Positions 31,060 through 41,329 of a DNA stretch of 64,000 bases are shown here, piece after piece; position 1 is the first letter of the stretch, and each line of letters begins with the position of its first letter. A model generated the notes under the pieces. The model saw only the letters and a list, made by a program, of their open reading frames with translations, did not search any database and was not told where the DNA came from. The stretch covers positions 23,047-87,046 of the forward strand of contig CALIUM010000009.1 in assembly GCA_938048735.1 (NCBI GenBank), given 5' to 3'. The translations under genes and the position numbers were made by a program. The DNA is from an uncultured archaeon (lineage in GTDB: Archaea; Thermoproteota; Bathyarchaeia; TCS64).

Positions 31060-31896
31060 TTGCTCCCGCTATGGTTTTATCTTCTCGTGCCCGTGGAATA
31101 TGGAGTCGCATTGTCTCTTCGGGGCATCCTCTCCTCCTTGGGTGTCTATAGGGCCTATAGGGAGTGGCTTCGAAGGCAGATAAAGTCCGGCGAGATGCCT
31201 AGGCATATCGGAGTTATCCTCGATGGGAATAGGCGTTGGGCCCTCTCTAGGGATCTGGCCCCCTGGGAGGGGCATAGATGGGGGGCATCTAAGGTTGAGG
31301 AATTCCTAAAGTGGTGTATAGAGCTCGGGATAAAGATGGTCACATTGTATGTATTCTCGACCGAGAACTTCCAGAGGCCTAAAAGGGAGGTTGAGGAGCT
31401 GATGAGGATCGCGGAGGAGAACTTCGATAAGGTATTGAAGAGCGAGGTGATCCACAAGAACAGGGTTTGTGTTAGGGTTATAGGTAGGCTCCACCTGTTG
31501 CCGGAGAATCTGAGATATCTGATATACAGGGTTGAGGAGGCGACCAAGCTCTATGATAGATTCTACCTTAATCTGGCCATCGCCTACGGGGGTAGGGCGG
31601 AGATCATCGACGCCGTCAGAGTGATATCCGGGATGGTGGCTAGTGGTGAGCTGAGCCCCGACTCCATCGATGAGGAGACCTTCCAGAGGTTTCTATACAC
31701 CTCATATCTCCCCCAGCAGGATCCCGACCTTATCATTAGGACCTCCGGTGAGTCTAGGCTGAGCGGTTTCCTCCTTTGGCAGTCGGCCTATAGTGAGCTA
31801 TTCTTCATCGATGTCTACTGGCCTGAGTTCAGGGAGATAGACCTCTATAGGGCGATAAGGAGCTATCAACAGAGGAGTAGGAGGTTCGGGAGGTAG
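31060..31896 (+). CDS. uppS: Undecaprenyl-diphosphate synthase family prenyltransferase
   Basis: HIGVILDGNRRWA, YVFSTENFQRPKREVEELM, LNLAIAYGGRAEI, DLIIRTSGESRLSGFLLWQSAYSELFF. Confidence 0.96.
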   Translation: MLPLWFYLLVPVEYGVALSLRGILSSLGVYRAYREWLRRQIKSGEMPRHIGVILDGNRRWALSRDLAPWEGHRWGASKVEEFLKWCIELGIKMVTLYVFSTENFQRPKREVEELMRIAEENFDKVLKSEVIHKNRVCVRVIGRLHLLPENLRYLIYRVEEATKLYDRFYLNLAIAYGGRAEIIDAVRVISGMVASGELSPDSIDEETFQRFLYTSYLPQQDPDLIIRTSGESRLSGFLLWQSAYSELFFIDVYWPEFREIDLYRAIRSYQQRSRRFGR

Positions 31897-31900
31897 GAGC

Positions 31901-32965
31901 CTATATACAGACCTCATCCAGGCTTTCCACAAATCTTGTTAATCTCTCGGCCCCTCCCCTGCCCACTAGGACCGTGTCCTCTATCCTGACTCCCCCCTTC
32001 CCCGGTATGTATATCCCTGGCTCGCATGTAACGACGTTTCCCGATGTCAGGGTATCTTCGCTTATCTCGTTGAGGGATGGGGGTTCGTGGATGTCCAGCC
32101 CAACCCCATGGCCTAAGGAGTGTACAAAATACTCAGAGTAGCCCTCCTTATCTATGATGTCCCTTGCAGTCTTATCCAAGTCTCTTCCCTTTGCCCCCTC
32201 TTTAAACTCCATCATCGCTGCCTCCTTTGCTTTGAGGACGGTCTCATATATCTCAGCCTTCTCCTTCGTGGGCTTTCCAACTATGAAGGTTCTTGTGAGG
32301 TCTGACTTGTATTCCTTATATGAAGCTCCGAGATCCACCGTGACAAAATCACCTCTTTTAATCTCCCTATCCGTAACACCGGCGTGTGGATAAACCGATC
32401 TCGGCCCTGAGGCGATGCTTATCGGGAATGCGAGCCCCTCGGCCCCAGCCCTCATCATGGAGTGGACAGCCTCCGCCGCCAGCTCGAACTCCCTCACCCC
32501 CTCTCTAAGGCTTTCCATTATGGAATTCATACCGATGCTGGCAAGCTCTCCTGCCCTTCTCATCAGCGCCTCTTCCTGAGGATCCTTTATCTTTCTCATC
32601 TCCCAGATTATTTTGGATGTGTTAATAAACTCGCCTTCTTTATATCTTTCATTTAATCCTTTATATACTTCAATCGGCAAATCATCAAATCCAATCACTT
32701 TAGCATTAATCTTTTTTAACTCACTTTCAATTATTTCCAAAATTTGATCTCTCTTATATGGATATACCCTACACCCTTTTGCTTGTTCCAAAGATATTGT
32801 ATAATCAACTTTAGGTGCTAATAGTAGAGGTTCAAAATCAAGATTTACTAGAAGAAAAGTTCCACCTGTAGTTCCTGAATAATAGTAGATACTCGATTTT
32901 TGAGATATTATGTAGATATCGATTCTCTCCCTTACCATCAACTCAACAAGCCTTCTCAGCCTCAT
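31901..32965 (-). CDS. M24-family Xaa-Pro aminopeptidase
   Basis: GDFVTVDLGASYKEYKSDLTRTF, HSLGHGVGLDIHEPPSL, VVTCEPGIYIPGKGGVRIEDTVLV. Confidence 0.93.
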   Translation of the reverse strand: MRLRRLVELMVRERIDIYIISQKSSIYYYSGTTGGTFLLVNLDFEPLLLAPKVDYTISLEQAKGCRVYPYKRDQILEIIESELKKINAKVIGFDDLPIEVYKGLNERYKEGEFINTSKIIWEMRKIKDPQEEALMRRAGELASIGMNSIMESLREGVREFELAAEAVHSMMRAGAEGLAFPISIASGPRSVYPHAGVTDREIKRGDFVTVDLGASYKEYKSDLTRTFIVGKPTKEKAEIYETVLKAKEAAMMEFKEGAKGRDLDKTARDIIDKEGYSEYFVHSLGHGVGLDIHEPPSLNEISEDTLTSGNVVTCEPGIYIPGKGGVRIEDTVLVGRGGAERLTRFVESLDEVCI

Positions 32966-33212
32966 AGCACTCCAAATCTCGATCTGGAGGCACAGATTTA
33001 AATTTTTGAAGATGGAGGGGCTCCAAAAATCCTTGGCGCAATGAGAGAAAATCGTAATCCCAATCTAATACTCAGTAATACGAATATCTTGCAGCTGCCC
33101 GCGAACATCAGGCTTGAATTGTTTAAAGGATTATAGAAAAGGCGCGTGTTGGTACCGACAACGTTAACCCTCCATGTGGATAAGTGAGGCAATCTAGAGG
33201 CGGGGGATAAGG

Positions 33213-36200
33213 TTGACTCATCTAACCAGGATCGTGCTGAAGAACTTCAAGTCCTTCGGCGGAGTCACTAGGCTGAACCTGGAGAGGGGTTTCAATGTCA
33301 TAACTGGTCCGAATGGCAGCGGAAAGAGTAACATAATAGACGCAGTCCAGTTCGTCCTAGGAGAGGTGGCATCCAGGAGGATGAGGGCCTCCGACCTCAC
33401 AGAGCTGATATACGATGGAGGTGGAGGCCAGAGGGCCACCGTCGCCCAAGTGAGCATATCCCTCGACAACTCGGATAGAAGCATCCCAATCGATAAGCCA
33501 TTGGTGACCATCGGGAGGAGCATAGACAGGAGGGGGAACAGCAAGTATTTCCTAAACGGAAAGAGAACCTCTAGGAGGGTTCTGCTAGATCTCCTCGGGA
33601 TGGCCGGCATCAGCCCCGGCGGGTATAACATCGTCCTCCAGGGGGCGGCTACAAGGCTGAGCGACCTCACCCCTCAAGAGAGGATGGCATCCCTAAAGGA
33701 ACTCATAGGCATAGCGGTGTATGAGGAGAAGAGGGCGGAGGCGGAGAGGAGGCTCTCAGAGGCGGAGCGTAAGATCGAGGTCGCCTCGGCTAGGGTTGAT
33801 GAGGTCAGGAAGCGGGTTATGGAGCTCGAGGGGCAGAGGAATGACGCTATAAGGTACAGGTTCCTAGTCGAGGAGGAGAGGAAGCTCTCGGCGATAAAGC
33901 TCTCTATGAGGCTGTTCAACCTCGAGGAAAGCATTGGGGAGGTCAGGAAGAGGCTCGAGGAGATTCAAGCAGAGCTTGGAGCTATCGAGGAGAGAAGGGA
34001 AAGGCTGATCTCGGAGAGGGAGAAAGTTCTCTCTGACTGGGAAACGCTGAACAGGTTAAAGGGAGAAGACGGGGACTTAGAGGCCCTGAGATCCGAACTC
34101 CTGGAGAAGAGCTCCTTGAAGGCGGAGATCGAGGCTAGAATTAAGGAGATCGACTCGAAGAAGCAAAACCTTCAAGCATTAATAGAAGAAAAGAGCATGG
34201 AGCTAGAAAAACTTAAAATTGAAGTAAAAGAAAAAAACGAAGATTTTCAAAGACTTATTCAAAATGAAAAACAGATGAATTTGGATATTTTGGAAAAAGA
34301 AGATAAATTGAAAACGATGGAAGAAGAAATGAGAAAAATGAAAGAGAATTTAGAAAGGTCTCAAAAACACATTGAATCTCTTTCAGAATCAATGGTAGCA
34401 AAGCAGGAAGTTCTTAAAGGTTTAGAAATTGAACTGGAGAAAAAATTGTATAATTTAAATAGTATTAAAGAGAAATTTTTAGAGATAGGAAATAAAAGAG
34501 AAGAGGTATCTAAAACTCTTAAATCACTAATCGCAAAATACGAGGAACTGGAGAAACTCAGGGAATCGGAGGTTCAAAAACTTCACGATATGCTCCTCGA
34601 GACAGAGAAACAGGTGGAGAGGCAGAGACGATTGAGGGGTATAATAGTGGATGCGGGTAGGCTTGCTAAGGAGGTTGAGACGACTATAACCCAGTTCTCA
34701 GCGAAGAGGGAGCTATGGGAGAAGATGGCCGCTGCTGACAAGGGATTAGAGAGGGTGAAGGAGATGGGGGAGGCTGGGGCTCTACCGGGATACCACGGCC
34801 CCCTCGAGGACCTGATAGGCTTCCAGCCGGAGTACCAGAAGGCGATAATAAATTCCTCGAACGGTTGGATTAAGGCCATCGTCTTCGAGGATCTGAACTC
34901 GGCCATGGGCTGCATAGATCTACTGAAGAGGACCAAGGTGGGATTCGCCAGGTTCATCCCCCTGAAGGATATCCGGGGCTTAAGACCGCTTCCAGAACCC
35001 TCAGGGGAGGGAATAATGGGGCCATTAGCACAATTCATCAGATTCGATGAGAGGTATCTTCCAGCCGTAAACCTCGTGTGGGGCGATGTCATCCTCGTGA
35101 AGGATGAGACCCACGCATTGAGGATGGCTAAGGAGGGCTATAGAGCTGTCACCATCTCAGGCGATGTCTACGAGGCCATGGGGGGAGTTATAGGTGGATA
35201 TCACCAGAAACCTGAAGAATTATCTAAGATGATACCCAAAGAGGAGTCAATCAAAGCTTTAAAAGATACAATAAATATCTTGAGGGAAAGAATACTTAAA
35301 AGAATGGACGAAATAAAACTTTCAGGAAATAGTCTTAGAAAATTTGTTGAGTTCGTGGAAAGTTCAAGGAGTAATATAAATAAAATAGAAGAACAAATGA
35401 TGGAAATAAAGGATAATATTAATAGATTAGAAAAAAATGTAGATATTTTAGAGAAGAAAAAAGGGGAGTTAGACCGCGAAATTAAAATGGAGGAAGAATT
35501 GATTAAAACTTTAAGAGAAAGAAAGGATAAGGCCATATTGGATATAGAAAAAGACAAATATGAAATTTCTAAAATGAGGGAAAACATAAATTCATATAAT
35601 TTGGATGATATAGAAAAAGAGATAAATGAACTTAGGCAAAAAATATCTCATTTAAAGGATGAAAAAAGTAAAACCAATTTAGATATTTCAATTTTAAATA
35701 GAACGATTAAAGAGATTTTGGAGCCAAAGATCTCGGAACTGGAGAATCAAATTAAAAGTTGGAAAGATGAACTTAATGTAATTTTAAAAGAAAAAGAGGA
35801 AATAAGCGGTGAAATTAAAGGAATATCTGAAAAAATTGTCGAAATTAATAGAAAGATTATTGAATTTGAATCAAAGATTAAACAAAAGAATGATTTTATT
35901 TTCAAGTATAAGGAGAAAATAGATAGTTTAGAGCAAAATTTATCTATTGTGGAGAAAGATAGAGAGAAACTCCTCAAAATGCATATGGATCTAAAATTAA
36001 ATCTAGAAAGGCTCCAGATGGAGCTAGAACAGGGCTTCAGAGATCTGGCAAAACTGGGCTTCTCTGAAAAGACCGGCGTGGAAGGGGTCGATTTTGAGGA
36101 GTTGGAGGGTAGATTGGAAATGATAAGGGCCGAGAGATCCTCCTTAGGGGCTGTCAACAACCTTGCGGAGGCTCAATACAATGAGGTTGTCGGAAACTAT

Positions 36201-36749
36201 AAGCAACTGAGCATAAGGATAAATGAATTGGAGGAGGAGAAGGCCTCCATCATAAGGTTCATCGAGGAGGTTGAGAGGGAGAAGCTCGAGCACTTCATGA
36301 AGGCCTTCCACGAGATATGCGAGAGCTTCTCCAGCATCTTCTCCAAGCTCACTGGTGGAGGCGAGGGAAGGCTCGAGCTTCAGAGGCCAGAGAGCCCCTT
36401 CTCTGGAGGGGTAGACCTCTACATCCAGTTCCCGGGGAAGCCTATGAGGCTGGCGAGCGGGGCTAGTGGCGGTGAGAGATCCGTGGCCACCATCGCATAT
36501 CTCCTAGCAATCCAATCCTTCCTGAAGGCCCCCTTCTACTTCTTAGACGAGATAGATGCCCACCTCGACTCCATGAATGTCTCGAGGCTCGCGGAGGTCC
36601 TGAGGGAGAGGTCTTCGGAGGCCCAGTTCATAGTTATCTCCCTGAAGGATGTCATGCTCCATAGGGCTGATAAGATCTACGGCGTGTTCAACCCCGGAGA
36701 TAGAAGCAGGGTCATAGCCCTTCCAATGACCATAGAGGTGGTCAGCTAA
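33213..36749 (+). CDS. smc: Chromosome segregation SMC protein
   Basis: 1178 aa; ITGPNGSGKSNIIDAVQFVLGE, coiled coils, hinge, SGASGGERSVATIAYLLAIQ, FYFLDEIDAHLD. Confidence 0.96.
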   Translation: MTHLTRIVLKNFKSFGGVTRLNLERGFNVITGPNGSGKSNIIDAVQFVLGEVASRRMRASDLTELIYDGGGGQRATVAQVSISLDNSDRSIPIDKPLVTIGRSIDRRGNSKYFLNGKRTSRRVLLDLLGMAGISPGGYNIVLQGAATRLSDLTPQERMASLKELIGIAVYEEKRAEAERRLSEAERKIEVASARVDEVRKRVMELEGQRNDAIRYRFLVEEERKLSAIKLSMRLFNLEESIGEVRKRLEEIQAELGAIEERRERLISEREKVLSDWETLNRLKGEDGDLEALRSELLEKSSLKAEIEARIKEIDSKKQNLQALIEEKSMELEKLKIEVKEKNEDFQRLIQNEKQMNLDILEKEDKLKTMEEEMRKMKENLERSQKHIESLSESMVAKQEVLKGLEIELEKKLYNLNSIKEKFLEIGNKREEVSKTLKSLIAKYEELEKLRESEVQKLHDMLLETEKQVERQRRLRGIIVDAGRLAKEVETTITQFSAKRELWEKMAAADKGLERVKEMGEAGALPGYHGPLEDLIGFQPEYQKAIINSSNGWIKAIVFEDLNSAMGCIDLLKRTKVGFARFIPLKDIRGLRPLPEPSGEGIMGPLAQFIRFDERYLPAVNLVWGDVILVKDETHALRMAKEGYRAVTISGDVYEAMGGVIGGYHQKPEELSKMIPKEESIKALKDTINILRERILKRMDEIKLSGNSLRKFVEFVESSRSNINKIEEQMMEIKDNINRLEKNVDILEKKKGELDREIKMEEELIKTLRERKDKAILDIEKDKYEISKMRENINSYNLDDIEKEINELRQKISHLKDEKSKTNLDISILNRTIKEILEPKISELENQIKSWKDELNVILKEKEEISGEIKGISEKIVEINRKIIEFESKIKQKNDFIFKYKEKIDSLEQNLSIVEKDREKLLKMHMDLKLNLERLQMELEQGFRDLAKLGFSEKTGVEGVDFEELEGRLEMIRAERSSLGAVNNLAEAQYNEVVGNYKQLSIRINELEEEKASIIRFIEEVEREKLEHFMKAFHEICESFSSIFSKLTGGGEGRLELQRPESPFSGGVDLYIQFPGKPMRLASGASGGERSVATIAYLLAIQSFLKAPFYFLDEIDAHLDSMNVSRLAEVLRERSSEAQFIVISLKDVMLHRADKIYGVFNPGDRSRVIALPMTIEVVS

Positions 36750-37421
36750 ATGGGCCAGGAGAAGCCCTTCTACCTTCGCCCACCATGGGAGGTTCTATTC
36801 AGCGAGAGCATACTGGAAAAGATATCTCCCTGGAGCATCGACCTTACCCAGATCCTCTCATCCCTCCTTGAGGAGATGAGCCGGGTCGGGCTGGACTTCA
36901 GGGTTGCTGGGATCGCAGTAAACTCCTCATCCCTCATATACCTAAAGAAGGCCGAGCTCCTCCTCATAATGGAGGAGCCCCCCAAAAGCCCGCCCGAGGA
37001 AGAGGAGGTCTATGTTCCCCCTCCCCTTAGCCTACCATTCCGATTCGAGCTATCCAGCTCCACGATCCATGACCTGATAAATGCCCTCGAGAGGGTCCTA
37101 TCCACGGTCGGAGGTGGAAACCTCCACGGTAGGATGCCGGTTCCAGTCGCTCCAATCCCTGAGCCCTTAGAGGATTATATCATAGAGATCGAGGAGGATA
37201 TGGAGGGCCATCTCGAGGTCCTCCTAGAAAGGATCAGATCCCTTTGTGCAGGTGGAGAAGCCATCAGCTTAACATACCTCCTCAAGGGCCAGAGCCGCCT
37301 AGAGATAGTAAGGGCCTTCATCTGCCTCCTGTTTCTGGCTCAAAGGGGCGAGATACAGCTTGAACAGGAAGAAGACGAGAAAGATATTAAGATAAATCTT
37401 TTGGGTGTTAAAAATGAATAA
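36750..37421 (+). CDS. scpA: Segregation and condensation protein A
   Basis: Adjacent to smc; C-terminal SLTYLLKGQSRLEIVRAFICLLFLAQRGEIQLEQEE. Confidence 0.82.
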   Translation: MGQEKPFYLRPPWEVLFSESILEKISPWSIDLTQILSSLLEEMSRVGLDFRVAGIAVNSSSLIYLKKAELLLIMEEPPKSPPEEEEVYVPPPLSLPFRFELSSSTIHDLINALERVLSTVGGGNLHGRMPVPVAPIPEPLEDYIIEIEEDMEGHLEVLLERIRSLCAGGEAISLTYLLKGQSRLEIVRAFICLLFLAQRGEIQLEQEEDEKDIKINLLGVKNE

Positions 37422-38085
37422 GAAAACGGTTTCCAATATAGATGAGGAGATGGTTAAGTTGGAAGCGATTCTATACGCCTCTGGAAGACCTGTTGAGATT
37501 GAAAAGTTGAAGGGTGTTTTAAAGACCAGTTCAAGGAAGAAGGTGTTGAATCTCATTAGGGAGCTTGCCAATATATACGAGGCTAGGGGTGGAGCTTTAA
37601 TCATCGAGGAGCTACCTGAAGACATGGTAGCCCTGAAGGTCAGAGAAGAGTACTCTGATGTCGCTAGGGCATTCGCCTCCAAGCCGTTGCTGAAGCTTGG
37701 ACCCCTAAAAACCCTCTCTTACATAGCATACCACGAGCCTGTCGAGGTTAGGGAGGTGCTCTCAAGGCTGGGTAAAAGGGCCCAGTCCCACCTAAGGACC
37801 CTGGAGGAGATGGCCCTCATAACGAGGGAGGAGGGTGGTGATGGCCTCATATTGAGGACGACGAGGTACTTCGCAGACCACTTCAGATTGGAGGCTGAGA
37901 AGGGAGATCCCAAGCAACAGCTCAGAAGCCTCTTCGAAGGTCTGAAGATCAAGAAGCTCGATAACGGGGATAGCCCCCAGCCACCCGCACGGGAAGAAGC
38001 CAGTGGAATGCTTACTTCCACACCTGAGGCGATAGCATACATTGCCGGGGGGCTTGATGAGAGCGATACTCCTCAGGGCCATTAA
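37405..38085 (+). CDS. scpB: Segregation and condensation protein B
   Basis: EEMVKLEAILYASGRPVEIEKLKGVL...KPLLKLGPLKTLSYIAYHEPVEVREVLSRLG; follows scpA. Confidence 0.9.
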   Translation: MLKMNKKTVSNIDEEMVKLEAILYASGRPVEIEKLKGVLKTSSRKKVLNLIRELANIYEARGGALIIEELPEDMVALKVREEYSDVARAFASKPLLKLGPLKTLSYIAYHEPVEVREVLSRLGKRAQSHLRTLEEMALITREEGGDGLILRTTRYFADHFRLEAEKGDPKQQLRSLFEGLKIKKLDNGDSPQPPAREEASGMLTSTPEAIAYIAGGLDESDTPQGH

Positions 38086-38298
38086 CCTGCTTAACCTCTC
38101 AACCCCCCAAAGAGTTTCAAACTCTAATTATCTAGATCGAGGAGCCCTAAGGTCCAGGGAGCAAACATACCAATACCTTCAGGTTGAGAAAGTGTTGTTG
38201 GGGTGATCCCTACAGTATGGGGGAACCTAGGCCTCTTAGCCTCTATTTATATTCCTCCACTTCCCAAGTTTTAGGAAAGCCGATGAGAGGGATGCTGG

Positions 38299-38685
38299 TT
38301 GACCTGGCATGGGGGTTTAACTAAGAGGAAGCCTTCAGGCGGAAAGAGGAGGCCTTACAGGACCAAGAGGAGCTATGAAAGGGGCGGACACCCCGCGGAG
38401 ACAAGGCTCGGGGAGGCCGAGCTCAAGGTTGAGAGGGGGCGAGGGGGAAACATCAAGATGAAGCTCATCTCCGGAGATGAGGTTAATCTCTCGGACCCAG
38501 CCACGGGAAGGACTGAGAGGCTCAAGATCCTAGGGGTTGTGAGGAATCCAGCCAGCGTGGACTACAACAGAAGGGGGGTAATAACCAAGGGAGCCATCAT
38601 CCGAACCGAGAGGGGACTGGCCAAGATAGTATCCAGACCTGGGCAGGACGGGATCCTGAACGCAGTGATTCTTACCGAAGAGTAA
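38299..38685 (+). CDS. rps8e: Ribosomal protein S8e
   Basis: GGLTKRKPSGGKRRPYRTKRSYERGGHPAETRLG...NRRGVITKGAIIRTERGLAKIVSRPGQDGILNAVIL. Confidence 0.95.
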   Translation: MTWHGGLTKRKPSGGKRRPYRTKRSYERGGHPAETRLGEAELKVERGRGGNIKMKLISGDEVNLSDPATGRTERLKILGVVRNPASVDYNRRGVITKGAIIRTERGLAKIVSRPGQDGILNAVILTEE

Positions 38686-38718
38686 CGATATTATAGATGC
38701 TACCGAAGGGTTCTCGGG

Positions 38719-38991
38719 ATGAGGATGAGGGGAAAGGTGATCATATGGCCCTCATACCTCGAAGCCACGCTCTCTAGAGGGGATGGGCGAAGGGTGCCTA
38801 AGGCCGTCGCTAAAAGGGGAGTGACGGCCGAGGATATATACCGAGCAGCCCAAATGCTCGGATTAAACCCCGAACTCCGAAGGAGCGCGGCCCACCCAAG
38901 GATCTCGTGGAGGAAGACAGGCCTCGTTATGGTCGATAAGAAGATGCCCAAGACAAGGCTCCTAAAGGAGCTGGCCCTGAGAATCCGATGA
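38719..38991 (+). CDS. srp19: Signal recognition particle 19 kDa protein
   Basis: VIIWPSYLEATLSRGDGRRVPKAVAKRGVTAEDIYRAAQMLGLNPEL. Confidence 0.9.
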   Translation: MRMRGKVIIWPSYLEATLSRGDGRRVPKAVAKRGVTAEDIYRAAQMLGLNPELRRSAAHPRISWRKTGLVMVDKKMPKTRLLKELALRIR

Positions 38992-39083
38992 ATTGAGTAA
39001 AGATCCCATTATGGCCTTCAGGAACTGAGAAGAGTTATAAGGGAGGCCCTTCTCTACTAGTCACGGCCTTCAGAAGGGATTCC

Positions 39084-39347
39084 ATGAAACCCAGTAGGAG
39101 GCTTGGAACAGTCCTACACATCTCCAGCAATAGTGGAAACCTGATCCTGAAGGCTGAGACGAGTGCAATTATAGGGGAGCCCGTAACCGACAGGGACAAT
39201 AGGGTGGTTGGAAGGGTCTTCGACGTTTTCGGGCCCGTCTCCAACCCGTTCGTCGCGGTGAAGTCGGAGCTGGATAGGCCGGAGAGGCTCGTCGGAAGGC
39301 CCCTCTATGTCAGAAGGCCTGGAAGGGCGGAGGTGGTTAGGCATTGA
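39084..39347 (+). CDS. gar1: H/ACA ribonucleoprotein component Gar1
   Basis: IIGEPVTDRDNRVVGRVFDVFGPVSNPFVAVKS; between srp19 and tfb. Confidence 0.9.
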   Translation: MKPSRRLGTVLHISSNSGNLILKAETSAIIGEPVTDRDNRVVGRVFDVFGPVSNPFVAVKSELDRPERLVGRPLYVRRPGRAEVVRH

Positions 39348-40264
39348 ATGATTTCGATAAGGTTATGCGATGTAGTGAGTGCGGGAGCACGGATCTCGTC
39401 AGGGACTATGAGCAGGGGGAGATCGTGTGCAGGAACTGCGGCTTCGTGGTCTCCTCGATAATAGTTGACAGGGGGCCTGAGTGGAGGGCCTTCGATGATG
39501 AGCAGAAGGAGAAGAGGACGAGGGTTGGAGCACCCCTCACCTGGACCATCCACGACCAGGGACTCTCCACCATAATAGACTGGCACGATTCCGATGCCTA
39601 TGGTAGGAAGCTAAGCCCCATGGAGAGGGCCAGGGTATACAGGCTCAGGAAGTGGCAGAGGAGATCCAAGGTCTCTGGGGCCACTGAGAGGAACTTGGCC
39701 TATGCCCTTGCCGAGCTGACCAAGGTGGCCTACAAGTTGAGCCTCCCAACAAACGTCCTCGAGACGGCCTCTATAATGTACCGACAGATCGTCCGTCAAC
39801 GCCTCATACGGGGCAGGTCGATACAGGGAGTGGCTGCGGCCTCTATATACATGGCGTGTAGGCAGTGCAACGTAATCAGGACCCTTGAGGAGGTGTCAAA
39901 GGCGGCCTCAATCTCCAAGAAGGAGGGGGGGAGGAACTACCGGTTCTTGATGAGGGGACTGAGTGCAAAGGTTCCCCCCCTCTATCCCCACAGTTATGTA
40001 TCCAAGTTCGTTAACCAGCTGGGTCTCTCAGGGGCAACTGAGAGGATAGCGAGCAGGATACTCGATAAGGCCATAGAACTCAAGCTCACAAGCGGTCGAG
40101 GCCCAGCAGGCATAGCTGCGGCCGCGACCTACATAGCGAGTCTACTGATGGATGAGAGGCGAACACAGGGTGAGATTGCCAAGGGGGCAAAGGTGACCGA
40201 GGTGACCATTCGAAACAGGTATAAGGAGCTTACCCAGAAATTGAACTTCAAAATAAACCTCTAA
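39344..40264 (+). CDS. tfb: Transcription initiation factor B (copy 2)
   Basis: CSECGSTDLVRDYEQGEIVCRNCGFV, GPEWRAFDDEQ, two cyclin repeats, TEVTIRNRYKEL. Confidence 0.97.
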   Translation: MNDFDKVMRCSECGSTDLVRDYEQGEIVCRNCGFVVSSIIVDRGPEWRAFDDEQKEKRTRVGAPLTWTIHDQGLSTIIDWHDSDAYGRKLSPMERARVYRLRKWQRRSKVSGATERNLAYALAELTKVAYKLSLPTNVLETASIMYRQIVRQRLIRGRSIQGVAAASIYMACRQCNVIRTLEEVSKAASISKKEGGRNYRFLMRGLSAKVPPLYPHSYVSKFVNQLGLSGATERIASRILDKAIELKLTSGRGPAGIAAAATYIASLLMDERRTQGEIAKGAKVTEVTIRNRYKELTQKLNFKINL

Positions 40265-40303
40265 ATAATACGGGTTCGAGTTTATTTTTTTTCAAAAATA
40301 AAA

Positions 40304-41257
40304 TCATGTTATATACTTCTTTTCTGTTAGGTATCTATCCCCGCTGTCGGGCAGAACTGTGACTATCCGCTTGGGTCCTCCAAGACGCCTGGCCAGCTCT
40401 ATGGATGCATGAACATTGGCGCCTCCTGAGACTCCGGCGAAGAGACCCTCCTCCTTAACCAGCCTATCAGACATGGCTATGGCCTCCTCGTTGCTCACCT
40501 GGATCACCTCGTCGAGCACCCCTCCGTCGAGGATCTCCTCGATTATTCCCCCTGTCACATCCTCACTTGCTCCTGGGACCCTCCTAAACCCATGCTTGAG
40601 GGGGTACTCCGCCGAGGAGGGCTCCACAGCGACTATTCTGACATCTGGTATCCTGCTTCTAAGGGCTTTGGCAACTCCCAATAGTGTTCCCCCCGTCCCG
40701 ACAGAGGCCACGAAGGCGTCCACCCTGCCTTCGAGCTGCTTCAGGATCTCCTCCCCCGTCTTTATATGGGCCGAGGTGTTGGCGGAATTGCTGAACTGCC
40801 TGGCCCACCAAACCCTCGGTTCAGACCTCTCAAGGTTCAGACAGGCCTCCCTTGTGGGTATCTCCACCTCAGCTCCTGCTAGGCTATCCCTTGGGCCACC
40901 TCTCAGCTTAACTAGGTGGACCTCAGCTCCGAAACTCTCCATTATCTTGATCCTCTCCTGGGTTGTACCCTCGGGCATGTAGATGGCGACTCTATAACCA
41001 AGAGCCCTCCCTACCATGCTCAGGGCTATACCTGTGTTTCCCGTGCTTGCCTCGACTATGGTGTAGCCTGGCTTCAGCCTCCCCTCCATCTCAGCCCTCC
41101 TTATCATCTCGAGGGCTATCCTGTCCTTCAAGCTTCCACTCGGGTTCATGTACTCCAGCTTCACGTAGATCTCAGCGTCCAGCCCCTCGGTGACCCTTCT
41201 GAGCTTGACTATGGGGGTCTCCCCTATCAGCTCCAATACGCTGTTTACAACCCTCAA
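40304..41257 (-). CDS. Cysteine synthase-like PLP enzyme
   Basis: VKLEYMNPSGSLKDRIALEMI, EASTGNTGIALSMVG, VGTGGTLLGVAKALR. Confidence 0.92.
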   Translation of the reverse strand: MRVVNSVLELIGETPIVKLRRVTEGLDAEIYVKLEYMNPSGSLKDRIALEMIRRAEMEGRLKPGYTIVEASTGNTGIALSMVGRALGYRVAIYMPEGTTQERIKIMESFGAEVHLVKLRGGPRDSLAGAEVEIPTREACLNLERSEPRVWWARQFSNSANTSAHIKTGEEILKQLEGRVDAFVASVGTGGTLLGVAKALRSRIPDVRIVAVEPSSAEYPLKHGFRRVPGASEDVTGGIIEEILDGGVLDEVIQVSNEEAIAMSDRLVKEEGLFAGVSGGANVHASIELARRLGGPKRIVTVLPDSGDRYLTEKKYIT

Positions 41258-41329
41258 GGAGGATCCCTTCGAACTAGAAAATGTAGAAGAAAAATAGGGT
41301 TTAAAAGATTTTATTACCTTTTTGAGGCC

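Noticed and set aside
38111-38125. AGAGTT-TCA-AACTCT inverted repeat after scpB as a terminator
   Set aside because: Short stem and no T-run; not enough to call
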